This document shows positions 52,068 to 53,404 of a stretch of 53,404 bases of DNA, piece after piece; within the stretch, counting starts at the first letter, position 1; each line of letters opens with the position of its first letter. The notes beneath the pieces were generated by a model. It was not told the DNA's origin, made no database searches, and was given only the letters and a program-made list of their open reading frames with translations. The translations under genes and the position numbers were made by a program. The stretch lies in contig JAUNOG010000012.1 in NCBI GenBank assembly GCA_030531185.1, positions 1-53,404 of the forward strand. Reading direction: 5' to 3'. The stretch is from Ruminococcus sp. Its GTDB lineage: Bacteria; Bacillota; Clostridia; Oscillospirales; Ruminococcaceae.

Positions 52068-52910
52068 ATGAAAATCGGAATAGTAGGACTGGGTCTTATC
52101 GGAGGTTCGCTGGCAAAGGCAATTAAGAAAAATACTCAGCACAGCTGTTTTGCGCTGGACATTAATAAAGGCACAATAGCGGGAGCTATCGCTCAGGAGG
52201 CTATAGACGGAGAAATATCCGCAGACAGTCTGCAAAGCTGCGATGTTGTTATAGTGAGCCTTCACCCGCAGCAGACGATAGACTTCATCATTGAAAATAA
52301 AGGCAATTTCCGTAAAGGCGGTATAGTTATCGATACCTGCGGAGTTAAAGAAAAAATCGTCTCTGCGGTGGAAGATAAGCTTACCGAGGAGGGCGTTTGT
52401 TTCCTCGGCTGTCACCCTATGGCAGGACGTGAATTTTCGGGCTTCGCTTATGCGGTGGACAATCTTTTCGAAAAAGCAAGCTTTATTATGACCCCTACCG
52501 ACAATACTCCTATGAAGGTCGTCAAGGAGATCTCTCATCTTGCATACAACATCGGCTTTGCAAAGGTAGTCGTTTCCAATGCGGAGGAGCACGACAGAGT
52601 TATTGCGTTTACATCTCAGCTTGCTCATATTGTTTCCAGCGCATATGTTAAAAGTCCGAGCCTGTTGAAACAGTCGGGATTTTCGGCGGGTTCTTTCAAG
52701 GATCTTACCCGTGTTGCAAAGCTTAACGAGGATATGTGGACTACGCTGTTCCTTATGAACAAAGAGCCTCTTGTGTTTGAGATAGACTGCATTATCGCAC
52801 GATTGAAGGAGTACCGCGACAGCATAGCAAGCGGAGACGCTCAGACCCTCCACGATCTGCTGAGAGACGGCAGAGAGCTGAAAGAATTGTCTCTTAATCA
52901 AAGCAAATAA
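52068..52910 (+). CDS. tyrA: prephenate dehydrogenase
   Basis: 280 residues. Oxidatively decarboxylates prephenate to 4-hydroxyphenylpyruvate for tyrosine. The NAD fold begins IGIVGLGLIGGSLAKAIKK. The catalytic His region is LGCHPMAGREFSGFAYA, and the helical C-terminal domain contains AFTSQLAHIVSSAYV and GSFKDLTRVAK. No ACT or chorismate-mutase domain is attached. The ATG follows GGAAGGA by 11 nt. A GNAT gene follows after 13 bp. Confidence 0.94.
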   Translation: MKIGIVGLGLIGGSLAKAIKKNTQHSCFALDINKGTIAGAIAQEAIDGEISADSLQSCDVVIVSLHPQQTIDFIIENKGNFRKGGIVIDTCGVKEKIVSAVEDKLTEEGVCFLGCHPMAGREFSGFAYAVDNLFEKASFIMTPTDNTPMKVVKEISHLAYNIGFAKVVVSNAEEHDRVIAFTSQLAHIVSSAYVKSPSLLKQSGFSAGSFKDLTRVAKLNEDMWTTLFLMNKEPLVFEIDCIIARLKEYRDSIASGDAQTLHDLLRDGRELKELSLNQSK

Positions 52911-52923
52911 TAAGGAGCAGAAT

Positions 52924-53370
52924 TTGAAAATAATAAATTATTCTGAACAGACGGAAACTGATAAAGCACATTGGCGTGAAGAAATACAAAAAGCCGACTG
53001 GGGTGCAGCAAAGTATTTATATACATTGCTGAATGAAAATAGGCTGATCGAAATGTGCGGACAAAGCGAAGTACTGCTTGTAACAGATGAACATAAGCTT
53101 GTGTCTTTCTGCACTTTAGCAGAACAGGACGAAGTCATCGATGAAAATATGAAGCCGTGGATAGGCTTTGTGTATACTTTTGAGGAGCACAGAGGCAACA
53201 GATATTCACAGAAACTTATCGATTATTGCTGTGAACTGGCAAGAAAAGCGAAGTGCAAAAATGTGTATATATCCTCAGACCACATAGGCTTGTATGAGAA
53301 ATACGGATTTGTTTTTATTAAGCATACAACAACTGTATGGGGTGAGAACCAGGGCAACCGAATGAAATAA
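52924..53370 (+). CDS. GNAT-family N-acetyltransferase
   Basis: 148 residues. The acetyl-CoA-binding segment is VYTFEEHRGNRYSQKLIDYC, followed by NVYISSDHIGLYEKYGFVFI, typical of GNAT. The start is TTG 52924, 6 nt after AAGGAG. It is probably co-transcribed with tyrA. Substrate unknown. Confidence 0.87.
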   Translation: MKIINYSEQTETDKAHWREEIQKADWGAAKYLYTLLNENRLIEMCGQSEVLLVTDEHKLVSFCTLAEQDEVIDENMKPWIGFVYTFEEHRGNRYSQKLIDYCCELARKAKCKNVYISSDHIGLYEKYGFVFIKHTTTVWGENQGNRMK

Positions 53371-53404
53371 AACAAAAAATATGGTAAAACCGACGAAAAG
53401 GTGA

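Noticed and set aside
53371-53404. Start of another gene at the window end
   Set aside because: The only ATG frame there closes after seven codons at the final TGA.

Overview
The window looks like a chromosomal segment from a Gram-positive, Ruminococcus-like bacterium (Oscillospiraceae, Firmicutes). The evidence is strong AGGAGG-type ribosome binding sites, sigma-A promoters with 17-18 bp spacers, U-tailed terminators, the DapL route to diaminopimelate, clostridial SpoVAD/SpoVAE, and above all cell-surface proteins with a dockerin, cohesin-type modules, Thr-rich linkers and an NPNTG sortase-type tail. I saw no rRNA, tRNA, CRISPR array, prophage or transposase gene. The genus is an inference.

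Layout. 1-10.4 kb (+): carA, a carB-dapF gene fusion and dapL (carbamoyl phosphate plus meso-diaminopimelate), then ilvB, ilvN and ilvC. 10.4-15.5 kb (-): an unknown protein, a cytidine deaminase gene interrupted by TGA at a zinc-ligand codon, an alkyltransferase-like protein, a membrane protein, and leuC-orf-leuD. 15.8-20.8 kb: a small protein, a dockerin-bearing glucosaminidase divergent from a sortase-type cohesin protein, and a zinc-ribbon membrane protein. 20.8-24.2 kb: a 268-bp element with 20-bp terminal inverted repeats that carries its own promoter, then a cardiolipin synthase and aspartokinase. 24.4-31.8 kb: a tail-anchored J-like protein divergent from two unknown genes, a cyclophilin, and a LacI-sensor/GGDEF protein followed by a membrane-anchored cohesin-like protein. 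31.9-37.0 kb: spoVAD-spoVAE, queH, a probably very abundant NPNTG surface protein, and gap. 37.0-47.9 kb: a small promoter/sORF/XRE locus, a PrsA-like lipoprotein, GNAT, ZIP transporter, GH13 amylase, asparaginase, an EAL phosphodiesterase, an orphan trpF, and an HTH/coiled-coil protein of unknown function. 48.0-53.4 kb: a minus-strand operon (XRE regulator, membrane protein, nucleotidyltransferase, uvrC, frameshifted TfoX-like gene), a GC-rich hairpin repeat, then tyrA and a GNAT.

How the parts fit. Amino-acid synthesis dominates: branched-chain (ilvBNC, leuCD), lysine and peptidoglycan precursors (lysC, dapL, dapF), aromatic (tyrA, trpF), and carbamoyl phosphate for arginine and pyrimidines. 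The second theme is the polysaccharide-degrading cell surface. One dockerin protein, one probable cohesin, a second cohesin-like protein and a third surface protein lie within about 20 kb, and two share the same anchoring motif. A third thread is c-di-GMP: one protein with an intact GGDEF and one with an intact EAL but degenerate GGDEF.

Most noteworthy: the in-frame CarB-DapF fusion, the TGA at a zinc-ligand codon of the cytidine deaminase, the promoter-carrying inverted-repeat element in front of cls, the sugar-sensor GGDEF/cohesin-like gene pair, and hairpins placed at the predicted transcript starts of ilvB and ilvN. All protein calls come from reading motifs by eye; no database search was possible.
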